Assembly (NCBI RefSeq): GCF_001625015.1
Contig: NZ_LVWJ02000014.1
Span: 3,410,001-3,474,000 of the forward strand
DNA length: 64,000 nucleotides
Direction: 5' to 3'
Origin: Lewinella sp. 4G2
Lineage (GTDB): Bacteria; Bacteroidota; Bacteroidia; Chitinophagales; Saprospiraceae
Both the position numbers and the translations under genes were made by a program. Shown here one piece after another: positions 34,501 through 43,254 of the stretch. Under the pieces are notes generated by a model, which ran no database searches, had not been told where the DNA came from, and saw only the letters and a program-made list of their open reading frames with translations. The number at the start of each line of letters is the position of its first letter. Position 1 is the stretch's first letter.

Positions 34501-37500
34501 CCGCGTGCTGAACCTGGACAATGGCTGCGAAACCTCCGCCTCCGTAGAAGTTTTTCTGGCCGACAATAGCGTGGTGGCCATTCTGCCCGATACGCTCCTG
34601 CTGGATTGTACTACGGGAACCGTGCAACTCAACGCCCGTAACAGCTCTCCGGCTGCCTCCGTGCGGTGGCTACGGGAAGGCCGGGAGGTCGACCTGACGG
34701 GCCTGGCCCCGGAGGTAGACGTACCGGGCAACTACCAATTGATCCTGGGTAATTTCGATGGCTCCTGCCTCGACACGGCCTCCGTTTTTGTGACCGCGGA
34801 CTGCCCGTTACTGGCCCTCCTTCTGCCGGTGGATAGCATCACTTGTAATCGACCCTTCGTTACTGCGGACGCCACGTTCGCTCAACCCGCAAGCGAGAAT
34901 TCTATAATCGACTGGCTGATTCCTGCGGATATGATCACTCAAGAAGTCCCTGGTGTCCGGCAACTGAATGTCTTTACCGAAGGCCGCCTTGGGCTCGTGG
35001 TGACAAATACGATATCGGGATTATCCGACACCGCCTACGTGGACGTAATCCGCAACCAGCAACGACCAATCGCCGATGCAGGATTACGTGATACTATTGA
35101 CTGCTACAGACCACGCATCACCCTGGATGGGACGGGAAGTAGCCAGGGGCTGCTGCTGCAATACCTCTGGACGGATACCAACGCCGACACGATTGGCTTC
35201 GGTCAGCGAGTCGATGTGACCGTCCCTGGTACTTATCTGCTGGAAGTTACCCAGACCGAAACGGGTTGCTCCCGACTCGACAATGTCGTCATTATTGACG
35301 ATCGGGAGACACCGCAGGCCACGGCCTCCAGCGACGGCTTCCCCTGTGACGGTACGAGCTCAGTGGTCCGCGTAATCGCCACGCGGGGGGATGAATTCAC
35401 TTACGAATGGTCCGGACCAAACCTCATCGGGCCAACTGACCTCGACTCCCTCACGATTGGGTCTGCCGGGACCTTTTTAGCCACCGTCACCCGGGTGAAT
35501 AATGGCTGTTCGGCTACGGCGGAGGTAGCCATTCCTCAACTTCCCTGCCCGCCGTTTCCCGCGTTGTCGGATACGGTGTTGACCTGTGCGCCCGGTGGAT
35601 TGGTCCTGCGGCCTACCTTCCGTGACGGCTGTGCGGACTGTACATTTCGGTGGTCGCGCAATGGCGTTCGCTTGCGAACGGAGCGAGATAGTACGTTGTC
35701 CGTAAGCCGGGTTGGCACCTACGAAATCGTTGCTACCAACGAGTTTGGCCTCACCAACAGTGTGGCGGTAAACGTAATGGATGCCCGCAGTTTGCCGAGC
35801 TCGTCCGCGGGAGACGACCGGATAATTACTTGCCGGGAAATGGAGGTGTTGCTCGGGCGGGACACCAGCTACGCAGGAAGAGATTTTGAATACAATTGGT
35901 CGCTATTTGGGACATCAATTCCCAACGGAAATAATCAATTGTTAGCCACCTCAACGCCCGGCACTTACACCGTCCAGGTCGTGGATCGGTTCAGCCTGTG
36001 TAGTACTACGGATACGGTTACCGTCGGCATTGACACCCTTACCCCGCGCTCGGTGGCGGGGCCGATGCGTACCATTAATTGCGACGCCAAACGGCGGGTA
36101 CTGGATGGCACCGACAGCGATTTCGGCCGCCGGCTGACCTATGCCTGGACCAGCGAAATCGCTCCTGCCTGTATTGACGGTGGCGCAACACTTAACCCAA
36201 TCGTCAGGTGTGAAGGGACCTACGAACTAACGGTCCGGGATACGGTGAATGGTTGCTCGGCAACGTCCTCCACCGAAGTGGCCCGGGACGAAGCACTGCC
36301 GGCAATCGTTCCCCTCCTGGACACCACGCTCAACTGTTCCGCCCGTGCCGTTGAACTGATCGGCGGAGTCATCGGCGTTCCAGCCGTAGAGTATGGTTGG
36401 GAAGAGATCATCGAAGGAGTTGGCAATCCAGTTCCGGAAATTGCTCCGGGTACCATTGCCGTTAGCGGTCCGGGCTTGTTTCGGTTCCAGTTGGTCAATA
36501 CCAGGTCGGGCTGCACCAATGAGTTTGAGGTAAACGTGTCCGCCGATTTGCTGGAACCCGTTGTGGATGCAGGACTCCCCGATACCTTCCAGTGTGATCT
36601 GAATAGCCTTGCACTCGATGGTCGCATTCTTGAAAACGGAGCGTCCTCCGTAGCGTATACCTGGACTTCCAGGGTAGGGTTTGCGATCGATGAAGCCAAT
36701 ACACTAGGGCCAACCATCTTTCAGCCGGATCGGTATTTTCTGACGGCCTTCAACACCCGCAACCAGTGTTCGGACGTCGATAGCGTCGACATCATCCGCG
36801 ATGAGCGTGCTCCAATCGTTGATGCTGGGCTTCCGGATACCGTCACCTGTGCGCTGCCGCAGGTGCCACTAAATGGGTCATTCGGATCAATCTCTGACCA
36901 GGGAATTATCCATTGGACTACGGTGGATGGAGAACTATTAGGATTGCCCCCGGTGCTTGATCCGACGGTCAGCCGACCGGGAACGTACCAACTAAATATT
37001 ACCGACCCCTCCAACGGCTGCTCGGGGGCGGATCTCGTTACCATCGCCGCTGACACCGTATCACCAACAAGTTCCATCCTTGCACCGGACGGGCTGACAC
37101 TCACCTGTAACCAGCCGCAACTAGTACTTCGGTCCACTCTTGAAAGTGCAGGCCGGCCCGTGACACGAAGGTGGTTCCTGAACGACGGCCAACTTGGTGA
37201 AGCGCCTACCCAGGCTTTTACTGGTGGGGGTTCGGTTCAACTTCGGGTAACGGACGTTGAAAATGGATGCCTGGATACTTCAGCGTTAGAAATTACCGAG
37301 GACCTTACTCCGCCAGTATTTGCGACGGAGCCAATTCCCGTCCTCAATTGCCTTCGGGATACTGCAGTTGTCCGCGTGGCGGATGCGGATTTTACCCAAG
37401 CGTATAGCTGGCTGAATGCTACCGATAGCCTACTGGGCGTAGGACGAAGTATAGCGTTGACGGTTGCTGGTCAGTACCAATTAGTCAGTAGGCTACTAAG

Positions 37501-38578
37501 AAATGGGTGTGCCGATACGATCGTAGTTCCCCTCATCTCCGATCGCGTCCAGCCCAGGTTACAATTTGCGGAGCCTGAACCCCTGAATTGTGAGCGGCAG
37601 GTGACCATATTGGATGCGCGTGGCAGCAGCCAGGGGGAACGTTTCATCTTAACCTGGACTGCTCCCGAAGGGGACGGTGGGCTGCTCCCTGATCCGTACC
37701 GGTATCGATCCACCGAACCAGGCACGCACCGGCTGACCATTACTGACATCGTTAATGGTTGCCAGCGCGGAGAGACCGTTGAAGTGGAGCGGGTAGCTAC
37801 GCCGATTGATTCCTTTCTTTTCGAACTTACCCAACCGGAATGCCCGGAGGATGACGACGGGGAACTACTCATCACTGGGGTAAGCGGTGGCAACGGACCT
37901 TTCCGTTATCGCATCAACGGAGGTTTGCTGACGGACCGCTTATTCTACGAAGACCTCCCCCTCGGCGACTACCAACTGACGGCCCAGGGTAGCGACGGGT
38001 GTACTACGGACGCGAATTTTTCCCTCCTCAGGCCAGACGCTGCAACGTTGGAATTCCGTCAGGATACGCTCATTAGTTTGGGGGATAGCCTGCAACTTAA
38101 TTACACCACTACCATGGCGGATTTCACGGCAATATGGTCAACGGAAGGTACAGTCTTACCGTCAATTGGAATGGAGCCCATTTGGGTCCGCCCCTTCGAA
38201 GCCACCCGTTTCGTCCTGGAGTTGGAAAGCCCCGAAGGCTGCCGCCTGCGCGACGCCGTGTTCGTGGAGGTTGAAGACTTAGCAGATATCTACGTTCCCA
38301 CCGCCTTCAGCCCGAATGCGGACGGGACGAACGATCTATTCCGCCCCTTCACCGGCGGCCAGGTTCAAAGCATTGACCGTTTCACCATCTACAACCGCTG
38401 GGGGGCAAGGCTATACGACAGCCAGTACGACCCGGTTGCCACCTCGCGAGAATGGGGATGGGATGGCACCGTCAGCGGACGTAATATTCAGCCACAAACA
38501 CTGGTGTGGAAGCTTGAGGCTACGTTGGTGGATGGACGGGCGGTGGTGCGGCAGGGGAGTGTGATCCTTTTGAGGTAG
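31589..38578 (+). CDS. Giant secreted multi-repeat protein with T9SS type B C-terminal signal
   Basis: 2,329 aa. Signal peptide (VMLALFVLAGTGRAQ), then a proprotein-convertase P-like beta domain (about 25-200; LTLSLVSPAGDTVQL, LNGDWELLINNSRDGQQG). Next come about three repeats ending GCDSxVTLxLxV, then roughly 18-19 Ig/PKD-like repeats of about 85-90 aa. Each begins with PIADAGLxDTxxC-like text and ends G(Y/T)(Y/F)xLxxTxxxxGC. The C-terminus has a short SprB-type repeat (DDDGELLITGVSGGNGPFRY) and the gliding-motility C-terminal domain (YVPTAFSPNADGTNDLF, IYNRWG, WDGT). It should be exported by the type IX system and held at, or shed from, the surface, probably as an adhesin. Paired Cys in the repeats suggest disulfides. 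It stands alone, with a heptad-repeat hairpin downstream. Confidence 0.93.
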   Translation: MVRTYIVMLALFVLAGTGRAQRCGVTDTIDIAQLGETRLVVPISGYLNGNLAATNQSLCNVKVYFQHTYVYGLTLSLVSPAGDTVQLVGPQTDQSRPPTSLARWFIDFQRCSDPAAPDPGAPLRWNNANPFNWPAFGTFTGSYYPSRQCLTSFNEGSLNGDWELLINNSRDGQQGIMTFLQLEFCDDRHSDGPCCLADAGEFPDLEDISTCAEPSTLPLNLRPRYRQPRPNALEYGYTYAVFRNDSLIDLQTDPNLAGSPAGRYEICGLSHRRSELGLLPLDGFFSPESLRNNLEGSAPILCGNLATECQVVNLVPPPDTTFLLRTICSSGSTSVGNSNYSAPGLYRDVVRGQFDCDSVIVLDLRVVDTLRQTVDATICAEDFFPLGDRFINTSGRFQDTLSSQFGCDSIVTLNLTVNPPIRSSVATAVCAGEVFSIGDEAFSNSGVFTRTITAADGCDSTVTLDLIALAPSIQYEPFTPQLDCRADSVVLDAGPSQLAFTEDFGWYDITGQLITNELAITVREPGAYVFRLSVATRGIRCEAADTVMIAEARQPLEADLGFVTPAGGALPPVPCTEVGDNCNVITCRHPVIGVDVSLVPIRPGDQFSWQSPSGMGINSGADSSLVFFDQPGRYNLRITSPSTGCTLDTFVDILEDVEVPRATVFGNEVITCANPAITLNADTLQDDNDQLSYRWTPLNGGMEIIGSVLPTQHGGTYRLSVENRESGCSNDTTFTVPVDTVPVLLNLAPAAAPITCFEPERILSGGNFTAGHEVNYVWTEAASTEIIGQEQRLTVRQGGLYELVITDIVNGCADSGQIAVPIDTLTPIADAGPPELTLNCFLSAATLGGQNTSTGVDIEYAWRSVDQGLATVSTDRFLPVTATDDIYLFSATNSRNGCANEDTIRVRTDLNQPIVELSQPIDFDCFVEEVLLEDDGNSSPFTALRSWTGPCLPENANQSSVRVACPGIYTHRVLNLDNGCETSASVEVFLADNSVVAILPDTLLLDCTTGTVQLNARNSSPAASVRWLREGREVDLTGLAPEVDVPGNYQLILGNFDGSCLDTASVFVTADCPLLALLLPVDSITCNRPFVTADATFAQPASENSIIDWLIPADMITQEVPGVRQLNVFTEGRLGLVVTNTISGLSDTAYVDVIRNQQRPIADAGLRDTIDCYRPRITLDGTGSSQGLLLQYLWTDTNADTIGFGQRVDVTVPGTYLLEVTQTETGCSRLDNVVIIDDRETPQATASSDGFPCDGTSSVVRVIATRGDEFTYEWSGPNLIGPTDLDSLTIGSAGTFLATVTRVNNGCSATAEVAIPQLPCPPFPALSDTVLTCAPGGLVLRPTFRDGCADCTFRWSRNGVRLRTERDSTLSVSRVGTYEIVATNEFGLTNSVAVNVMDARSLPSSSAGDDRIITCREMEVLLGRDTSYAGRDFEYNWSLFGTSIPNGNNQLLATSTPGTYTVQVVDRFSLCSTTDTVTVGIDTLTPRSVAGPMRTINCDAKRRVLDGTDSDFGRRLTYAWTSEIAPACIDGGATLNPIVRCEGTYELTVRDTVNGCSATSSTEVARDEALPAIVPLLDTTLNCSARAVELIGGVIGVPAVEYGWEEIIEGVGNPVPEIAPGTIAVSGPGLFRFQLVNTRSGCTNEFEVNVSADLLEPVVDAGLPDTFQCDLNSLALDGRILENGASSVAYTWTSRVGFAIDEANTLGPTIFQPDRYFLTAFNTRNQCSDVDSVDIIRDERAPIVDAGLPDTVTCALPQVPLNGSFGSISDQGIIHWTTVDGELLGLPPVLDPTVSRPGTYQLNITDPSNGCSGADLVTIAADTVSPTSSILAPDGLTLTCNQPQLVLRSTLESAGRPVTRRWFLNDGQLGEAPTQAFTGGGSVQLRVTDVENGCLDTSALEITEDLTPPVFATEPIPVLNCLRDTAVVRVADADFTQAYSWLNATDSLLGVGRSIALTVAGQYQLVSRLLRNGCADTIVVPLISDRVQPRLQFAEPEPLNCERQVTILDARGSSQGERFILTWTAPEGDGGLLPDPYRYRSTEPGTHRLTITDIVNGCQRGETVEVERVATPIDSFLFELTQPECPEDDDGELLITGVSGGNGPFRYRINGGLLTDRLFYEDLPLGDYQLTAQGSDGCTTDANFSLLRPDAATLEFRQDTLISLGDSLQLNYTTTMADFTAIWSTEGTVLPSIGMEPIWVRPFEATRFVLELESPEGCRLRDAVFVEVEDLADIYVPTAFSPNADGTNDLFRPFTGGQVQSIDRFTIYNRWGARLYDSQYDPVATSREWGWDGTVSGRNIQPQTLVWKLEATLVDGRAVVRQGSVILLR
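33830..33847 (-). repeat. Core of the GCGCTGCCGCAGGTGC repeat inside the giant gene
   Basis: The exact 16-nt core in reverse orientation, encoding APAAAP. Flanks do not match the longer unit, so this could be a short copy or chance. Confidence 0.4.
36851..36867 (+). repeat. Second core copy inside the giant gene
   Basis: GCGCTGCCGCAGGTGCC in forward orientation, encoding ALPQVP; only the core is shared. Confidence 0.4.
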
Positions 38579-38580
38579 TA

Positions 38581-38647
38581 ATTAGTCTGTAGTCTATAGT
38601 CTGTAGTCTCCCGACTCTAGAATACAGACTGTAGACTACAGACTATT
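38581..38647. repeat. Inverted heptad-repeat arrays forming a long hairpin between convergent genes
   Basis: Left arm 38581-38604 (TAGTCTG/TAGTCTA units) is the reverse complement of right arm 38624-38647 with two mismatches. It sits between the giant gene and sulP, and its right arm runs into the sulP stop codon. It could serve as a two-way terminator. Confidence 0.75.
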
Positions 38648-40199
38648 CAAAGTCCGTCATCACCTTATAAGTCGGATCCTCCGTGACGTTGATGTCAATC
38701 AGGTCTTCTGCGTTGTTCAGGAGCCGGCGGGAGTCCGGGCTGAGGTGTTTGATGGTTACGTGCTTTCCCACCTTTTCGTAACGCTCCGTCAGACGGTTGA
38801 GGGCTTCGATGGCGGACATGTCCACGACGCGGCTTTCCATGAAGTCGATCACGATATTGTCGGGGTCACCGAGGACGTCGAATTTGGTATTGAAGGTTTG
38901 TACGGAGCCGAAGAAGAGGGGGCCGTAGATCTCGTAGACTTTTGAGCCATCCGCTTCGATGCGCTTGCGGGCGCGGATCATCTTCGCATTTTCGTAGGCA
39001 AACACCAGGGACGCGACCACTACGCCAGCAATCACGGCGTACGCCAGGTTATGAATAACGATGGTGATGACCGTGACTAGAACCATTACAAACAGGTCCC
39101 ATTTAGGCATTTTACCAAACGTCTTCAGGCTGGCCCACTCGAAGGTGCCAATGGCCACCATGATCATGATCCCAGTCAGTGCAGCCATGGGTAGACGTTC
39201 AATCAGGCTGGCCCCGAACATGATGAAGATGAGGAGCATGATGGCGGCGAAAATGCCGGAAAGCCGGGCTCGAGCACCGGAGCTAATATTGATCAGCGAC
39301 TGGCCGATCATCGCGCAACCACCCATACCGCCAGTGAAGCCGCTGAGGATGTTGCCGAGCCCCTGAGCGACGGCTTCCTTGTTGCCCCGACCGCGGGTTT
39401 CAGTGATCTCATCCACGATGTTGAGGGTGAGCAAACTCTCAATCAAACCGACCAAGGCGACGACGAGGGCGTAGGGCATGAGCATTTTGAGGGTATCGAA
39501 GCTCCAGGCAATCTCGGGAACGGCCGGCATTGGGAATCCTCCTTCGATGGAGGCGATGTCGCCCACCGTCTTAGTATCAATATCAAAGCCAACCACGATG
39601 GCGAAGACGACTAGAATACCTACGAGGCCGGAAGGGACCGCTTTACTGATCTTCGGCAAGCCCCACATGATGAACATCACGAGTCCGACCAGAGCTAGGG
39701 AAATGAAGAGTGGCATCCCAGTGGCCCACTCTCCGGTGTCGGTCTTGAATTGGCCCAACTGGGCGGTGAAAATGATGATGGCCAAGCCATTTACAAAGCC
39801 GAATACGACGGGGTGGGGGACGAGGCGCATCAGTTTACCCAACCTCAGCACTCCCGCTAGGACTTGCAGCAATCCCGCCAGGATGATGGCGGCAAAGACG
39901 TAATACGCGGCCTGGCTATTATCCATTCCACTGGCCACCAGGGTGGTTACCAGTGGAGCGATAACGACCGCCACGGCACCGGTTGCTCCGGAGATCATAC
40001 CTGGCCGGCCACCCAGAACGGCAGTCACGAGACCCATCACGAAAGCGGCGTAGAGACCAATCAATGGATCCAGGCCGGCAATCAAGGCGAAGGCGACGGC
40101 TTCGGGAATCAGCGCCAGCGCTACCGTCAAACCAGAAAGGATTTCCGTGCGGTAATCAACTTCCTGAGAGAAGTCGAACAGGTTAAGGTACTTAGTCAT
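38643..40199 (-). CDS. SulP family inorganic anion transporter with STAS domain
   Basis: About 518 aa from ATG 40199 (MTKYLNLFDFSQEVDYRTE); a further ATG at 40235 adds 12 residues. The membrane part has the SulP signatures GLTVALALIPEAVAFA and GLIGLYAAF-type (DPLIGLYAAFVMGLVTAVLGG), and about 12 hydrophobic segments. The cytosolic C-terminal STAS domain includes DIVIDFMESRVVDMSAIEALNRL. Members carry sulfate, bicarbonate or other anions; NKEAVAQGLGNILSGFTGGMGG is typical of the bicarbonate/sulfate group, but the substrate is not certain. Confidence 0.93.
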   Translation of the reverse strand: MTKYLNLFDFSQEVDYRTEILSGLTVALALIPEAVAFALIAGLDPLIGLYAAFVMGLVTAVLGGRPGMISGATGAVAVVIAPLVTTLVASGMDNSQAAYYVFAAIILAGLLQVLAGVLRLGKLMRLVPHPVVFGFVNGLAIIIFTAQLGQFKTDTGEWATGMPLFISLALVGLVMFIMWGLPKISKAVPSGLVGILVVFAIVVGFDIDTKTVGDIASIEGGFPMPAVPEIAWSFDTLKMLMPYALVVALVGLIESLLTLNIVDEITETRGRGNKEAVAQGLGNILSGFTGGMGGCAMIGQSLINISSGARARLSGIFAAIMLLIFIMFGASLIERLPMAALTGIMIMVAIGTFEWASLKTFGKMPKWDLFVMVLVTVITIVIHNLAYAVIAGVVVASLVFAYENAKMIRARKRIEADGSKVYEIYGPLFFGSVQTFNTKFDVLGDPDNIVIDFMESRVVDMSAIEALNRLTERYEKVGKHVTIKHLSPDSRRLLNNAEDLIDINVTEDPTYKVMTDFE

Positions 40200-40282
40200 G
40201 GTCGGAGAGAATGGACCAATCCTGCCAGCTACCATTTAGTCATTAAACAGTTGAGGCGGAGGGGCTTTGCTTAAAAATGGCG

Positions 40283-40290
40283 CAAAGGTA
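40283..40290 (-). promoter_or_regulatory. Putative -7 box (TACCTTTG) for the SulP gene
   Basis: Minus-strand exact match to TAnnTTTG in the gap upstream of sulP. No TTG at the -33 distance. Confidence 0.4.
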
Positions 40291-40342
40291 CGCTTTATTC
40301 CAGCGCCGGGGAAGGAGTTACCCGTCCGCCCCCAAATTCAAA

Positions 40343-40381
40343 GTGGCCCATCCAAAGCACCAAAGCACCAACGCACCATAA
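40343..40381. repeat. Short 8-bp-period repeat (CAAAGCAC units)
   Basis: CAAAGCAC-CAAAGCAC-CAACGCAC-CATAAGAG lies in the gap between sulP and the DMT transporter. No gene is seen in 40236-40468. Confidence 0.55.
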
Positions 40382-40451
40382 GAGATTCCGTCTAGCTACT
40401 CTCAGGCCCTGGTTCCAAACCCCTACGTTAAATCCGAACCCCAATCATTCT

Positions 40452-40469
40452 GCACCCGCGGCAGCGCCC
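40452..40469 (-). repeat. Interspersed GCGCTGCCGCAGGTGC-type core next to the DMT stop codon
   Basis: In reverse orientation GGCGCTGCCGCGGGTGC lies directly after the stop codon of the minus-strand DMT gene. Confidence 0.55.
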
Positions 40470-40930
40470 TAATCCACAATGGTTTGCTGCGTCCTTACAA
40501 TGACGACTCCCGCAACGATCAGAAAGACGCCGAGTACCCGCATCCAGTTGATGGGAGACTCGCGGACGCCCAGCCAGCCGTAGTGGTCCATGATGACGCC
40601 AAAGACCATTTGGGCGGCGACGGTGAGGCCGAACGTAAGCGCAATGCCGAGCCGCGGCGTAAGGACAATGATGGCCGCGACGTAAACGGCGCCGAGCAAG
40701 CCGCCCGTCCAGTAATACCAGGGGAGGGTGCCGGCTTCCTTGATGGCCCCCCAATCCTCACGGGTGAATAGGAGGTAAAGAATTAGGCCAATGGAACCCA
40801 CGGCAAACGACACCAACGTGGCGTACATCGGGCTATCCAGTTTGCGACCAATCTCCGTGTTGAGGCCGGCCTGAATGGGGAGCATCACACCCGCAACGAT
40901 CGCGAAGAGAAAATAAATAGCTTGTTGCAT
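40469..40930 (-). CDS. DMT family transporter (DUF606/YdcZ-like)
   Basis: 153 aa with five hydrophobic segments; the N-terminus AIYFLFAIVAGVMLPIQAGLNTEIGRKL is the hallmark of the single-domain DUF606/YdcZ branch of drug/metabolite transporters. Such proteins usually act as dimers of inverted topology. Substrate is unknown. It is divergent from the TerB-like gene, with a dyad-rich 55-nt region between the starts. Confidence 0.88.
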   Translation of the reverse strand: MQQAIYFLFAIVAGVMLPIQAGLNTEIGRKLDSPMYATLVSFAVGSIGLILYLLFTREDWGAIKEAGTLPWYYWTGGLLGAVYVAAIIVLTPRLGIALTFGLTVAAQMVFGVIMDHYGWLGVRESPINWMRVLGVFLIVAGVVIVRTQQTIVD

Positions 40931-40935
40931 GATGT

Positions 40936-40981
40936 GGTCGTTTTTGACGCACCGCGTCTATATTTGCGACAAAGAACGACC
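40936..40981. promoter_or_regulatory. Divergent promoter region with nested inverted repeats
   Basis: Outer dyad GGTCGTT (40936-40942) / AACGACC (40975-40981) and inner dyad GACGC-ACC-GCGTC (40946-40958) surround the -7 box TATATTTG at 40959-40966 that faces the TerB-like gene. The arrangement suggests an operator. Confidence 0.45.
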
Positions 40982-40985
40982 AAAT

Positions 40986-41480
40986 ATGCTTAAAGAATTC
41001 AATAACCTCTCCAAGGCCGAAGAACAGGCCATGTACGACGCTATCCCCCTCATCACGATCCTCGTAGCCGGGGCAGATGACGATATGGATGAGGTAGAAC
41101 TCGCCGAAGCTAAACGACTGGCCAACATCCGAGGCTTTAACAACCTGGGTAACCTGATCGCCTACTACGAAATCGTGGGCGAAAATCTGGGTGAGCGCAT
41201 CAACGCACTGAGCGTCGAACTGCCCGCCGAACTGAACGCGCGCCAGGCAGCCATCGCCGAACGACTGGGCAAACTGAACGACGTGCTGGCCAAATTGCCC
41301 GCCCCATTTGGCTATCTCTACTATAAAGATTTCAAGAGCTTCGCCCACCACGTTGCCGAATCTCACGGCGGGTTCCTGCGGTTCATGACGGTTGGCCCGA
41401 AGGAAGCCAAGGTGGTTGATCTACCCATGATCACGCCAATCGAAAAACCTTCAGCGGTTGACTTCCCAAATCTGCCCTAA
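40986..41480 (+). CDS. TerB-like small cytosolic protein
   Basis: 164 aa from ATG 40986; the frame is open upstream but the extension overlaps the promoter. The N-terminal half is helical with ITILVAGADDDMDEVELAEA, which resembles the acidic metal-binding loop of TerB-like domains. The second half (YLYYKDFKSFAHHVAESHGGF) is not familiar. No signal peptide. TerB-like proteins appear in stress and defence contexts, but nothing else here supports such a role. Confidence 0.7.
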   Translation: MLKEFNNLSKAEEQAMYDAIPLITILVAGADDDMDEVELAEAKRLANIRGFNNLGNLIAYYEIVGENLGERINALSVELPAELNARQAAIAERLGKLNDVLAKLPAPFGYLYYKDFKSFAHHVAESHGGFLRFMTVGPKEAKVVDLPMITPIEKPSAVDFPNLP

Positions 41481-41523
41481 GGCAGCCAGGTTATCAAGCT
41501 ACGTACCAGCAAATAATTGAGTG

Positions 41524-42741
41524 ATGAGTAGGATAATGATCATCGGCGCGGGCGGAGTTGCCCGGGTTGCTGCCTTTAAGTGTGCCCAACACCCGGAAGT
41601 GTTTTCGGAATTCATGATCGCCAGCCGCACCGTAAGTAAGTGCGATGCCATAGCTGCCGACATCCGACAACAGTTGGGTTACGACAAGATCACAACACGT
41701 GCCATTGATGCAGAGGATGTGCCAGCCCTGACGGCGCTTCTTCAGGAATACCAGCCGAAACTGGTAGTACACCTGGCGCTTCCGTATCAGGACCTCACCA
41801 TTATGGATGCCTGCCTCAACGCCGGCGTCCACTACCTCGATACGGCTAACTACGAGCCGAAGGAGGAAGCCAAGTTCGAATACGGCCACCAGTGGGCCTA
41901 CCAGGAGCGTTTTAAGGAAGCCGGGCTGACGGCCATTCTCGGGTGTGGATTTGATCCAGGCGTTACGCAGGTATTTACGTCCTACGCAGCCAAGCACCAT
42001 TTTGATGAGATCCACTACCTGGATATCGTGGATGCAAACGCTGGCGACCACGGAAAGGCCTTCGCCACCAACTTCAACCCGGAAATAAATATTCGGGAGA
42101 TCACCCAGAACGGGAAGTACTGGGAAAACGGCGAGTGGGTAGAAATTTCGCCATTCAGCATCAAAAAAGACCTGAACTATCCGGACGTCGGCCCCAAGGC
42201 TAGTTACGTGCTATACCACGAAGAATTGGAGAGCCTGGTAAAGAACTTCCCCACCATCAAGAGGGCTCGTTTCTGGATGACCTTTGGCGAAGAATACCTG
42301 ACCCATCTACGGGTCATCCAAAATATCGGAATGGCTGGCATTGAGCCGGTGATGCACCAGGGCCACGAGATCATTCCTCTGGAATTCCTAAAAACCGTGC
42401 TGCCCGACCCCGGCAGCCTAGGTGACAACTATACCGGGCAAACCTCCATCGGCTGCCGGATTAAGGGCATCAAAGACGGAAAGGACAAAACCTATTACAT
42501 CTGGAACAATTGTTCCCACGCCGCCGCCTTCGAAGAGACGGGCGCTCAGGGCGTAAGCTACACCACCGGGGTGCCGGCGATGACCGGTGCGATGATGTTC
42601 CTTACCGGAGAGTGGACCGGTGCGGGCGTTTTCAACGTAGAGGAATTTAATCCCGACCCCTTCCTGGAAAAACTCGGCCCGCACGGGTTGGAGTGGCACG
42701 AAGCCGTAGGCATCGATACGGAGATGGAGTACCCGAATTAG
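41524..42741 (+). CDS. Carboxynorspermidine synthase (saccharopine dehydrogenase family)
   Basis: 405 aa with Rossmann start IMIIGAGGVARVAAFKCA and ALPYQDLTIMDACLNAGVHY, then LGCGFDPGVTQVFTSYA, a segment typical of carboxynorspermidine/carboxyspermidine dehydrogenases. These reductively condense aspartate semialdehyde with diaminopropane or putrescine on the way to norspermidine/spermidine, the common polyamine route in Bacteroidota. The partner decarboxylase is not in the window. GTG 41521 directly precedes the chosen ATG. Confidence 0.85.
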   Translation: MSRIMIIGAGGVARVAAFKCAQHPEVFSEFMIASRTVSKCDAIAADIRQQLGYDKITTRAIDAEDVPALTALLQEYQPKLVVHLALPYQDLTIMDACLNAGVHYLDTANYEPKEEAKFEYGHQWAYQERFKEAGLTAILGCGFDPGVTQVFTSYAAKHHFDEIHYLDIVDANAGDHGKAFATNFNPEINIREITQNGKYWENGEWVEISPFSIKKDLNYPDVGPKASYVLYHEELESLVKNFPTIKRARFWMTFGEEYLTHLRVIQNIGMAGIEPVMHQGHEIIPLEFLKTVLPDPGSLGDNYTGQTSIGCRIKGIKDGKDKTYYIWNNCSHAAAFEETGAQGVSYTTGVPAMTGAMMFLTGEWTGAGVFNVEEFNPDPFLEKLGPHGLEWHEAVGIDTEMEYPN

Positions 42742-42794
42742 GAATTCTAACTCAACTTATCTAAGTCGTACGCTTTCTTGCAGAAACACACGCC

Positions 42795-43214
42795 ATGACC
42801 ATCAATCTTCACCGCATCGATGATGCCTTCAACCTTGAGGCAACCAACGCAGACGGGCTTACCGTCGTTTCCGACGGCAGCCCAGCGATTGGAGGCAACA
42901 ATAACGGTATGCGGCCGATGGAAATGGTCCTATCCGCCGTCGGTGCCTGCAGCTCGATTGACATTATCCTCCTGCTTAAGAAGCAGCGTCAGGACCTCAA
43001 AGACATCCGCATCGCCGTAACCGGAGAACGACGCGATGAAGAACCGCGCATCTTTACCGGCATCCACGTCAGCTACGAATTAGTCGGCGACATCGACGAG
43101 AAAAAAGCCGAACGCGCCTGCCGCCTGAGTATGGAAAAAATGTGCAGCGTCAGCCTAATGCTGAAAGCCGGCGGCGTAGAAGTAACCTGGGACTATAAAG
43201 TAGTCAGTGAGTAG
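42795..43214 (+). CDS. OsmC family protein
   Basis: 139 aa with the two reactive Cys in the family positions: AVGACSSIDI and MEKMCSVSLML, and MRPMEMVLSAVGAC. OsmC/Ohr-like proteins reduce organic peroxides through these thiols; some YhfA-like members have other roles. It is convergent with the S24-type regulator, with a short direct-repeat tract between. Confidence 0.9.
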   Translation: MTINLHRIDDAFNLEATNADGLTVVSDGSPAIGGNNNGMRPMEMVLSAVGACSSIDIILLLKKQRQDLKDIRIAVTGERRDEEPRIFTGIHVSYELVGDIDEKKAERACRLSMEKMCSVSLMLKAGGVEVTWDYKVVSE

Positions 43215-43218
43215 CGAC

Positions 43219-43252
43219 TTAACTACCCGACTACCCGACTACGCTACTAAAA
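43219..43252. repeat. Direct repeat (ACTACCCG units) between convergent genes
   Basis: ACTACCCG-ACTACCCG-ACTACG..., then AAAGACTAC, fills almost all of the 40-nt gap between osmC-like and the S24-type regulator stop codons. Confidence 0.55.
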
Positions 43253-43254
43253 GA

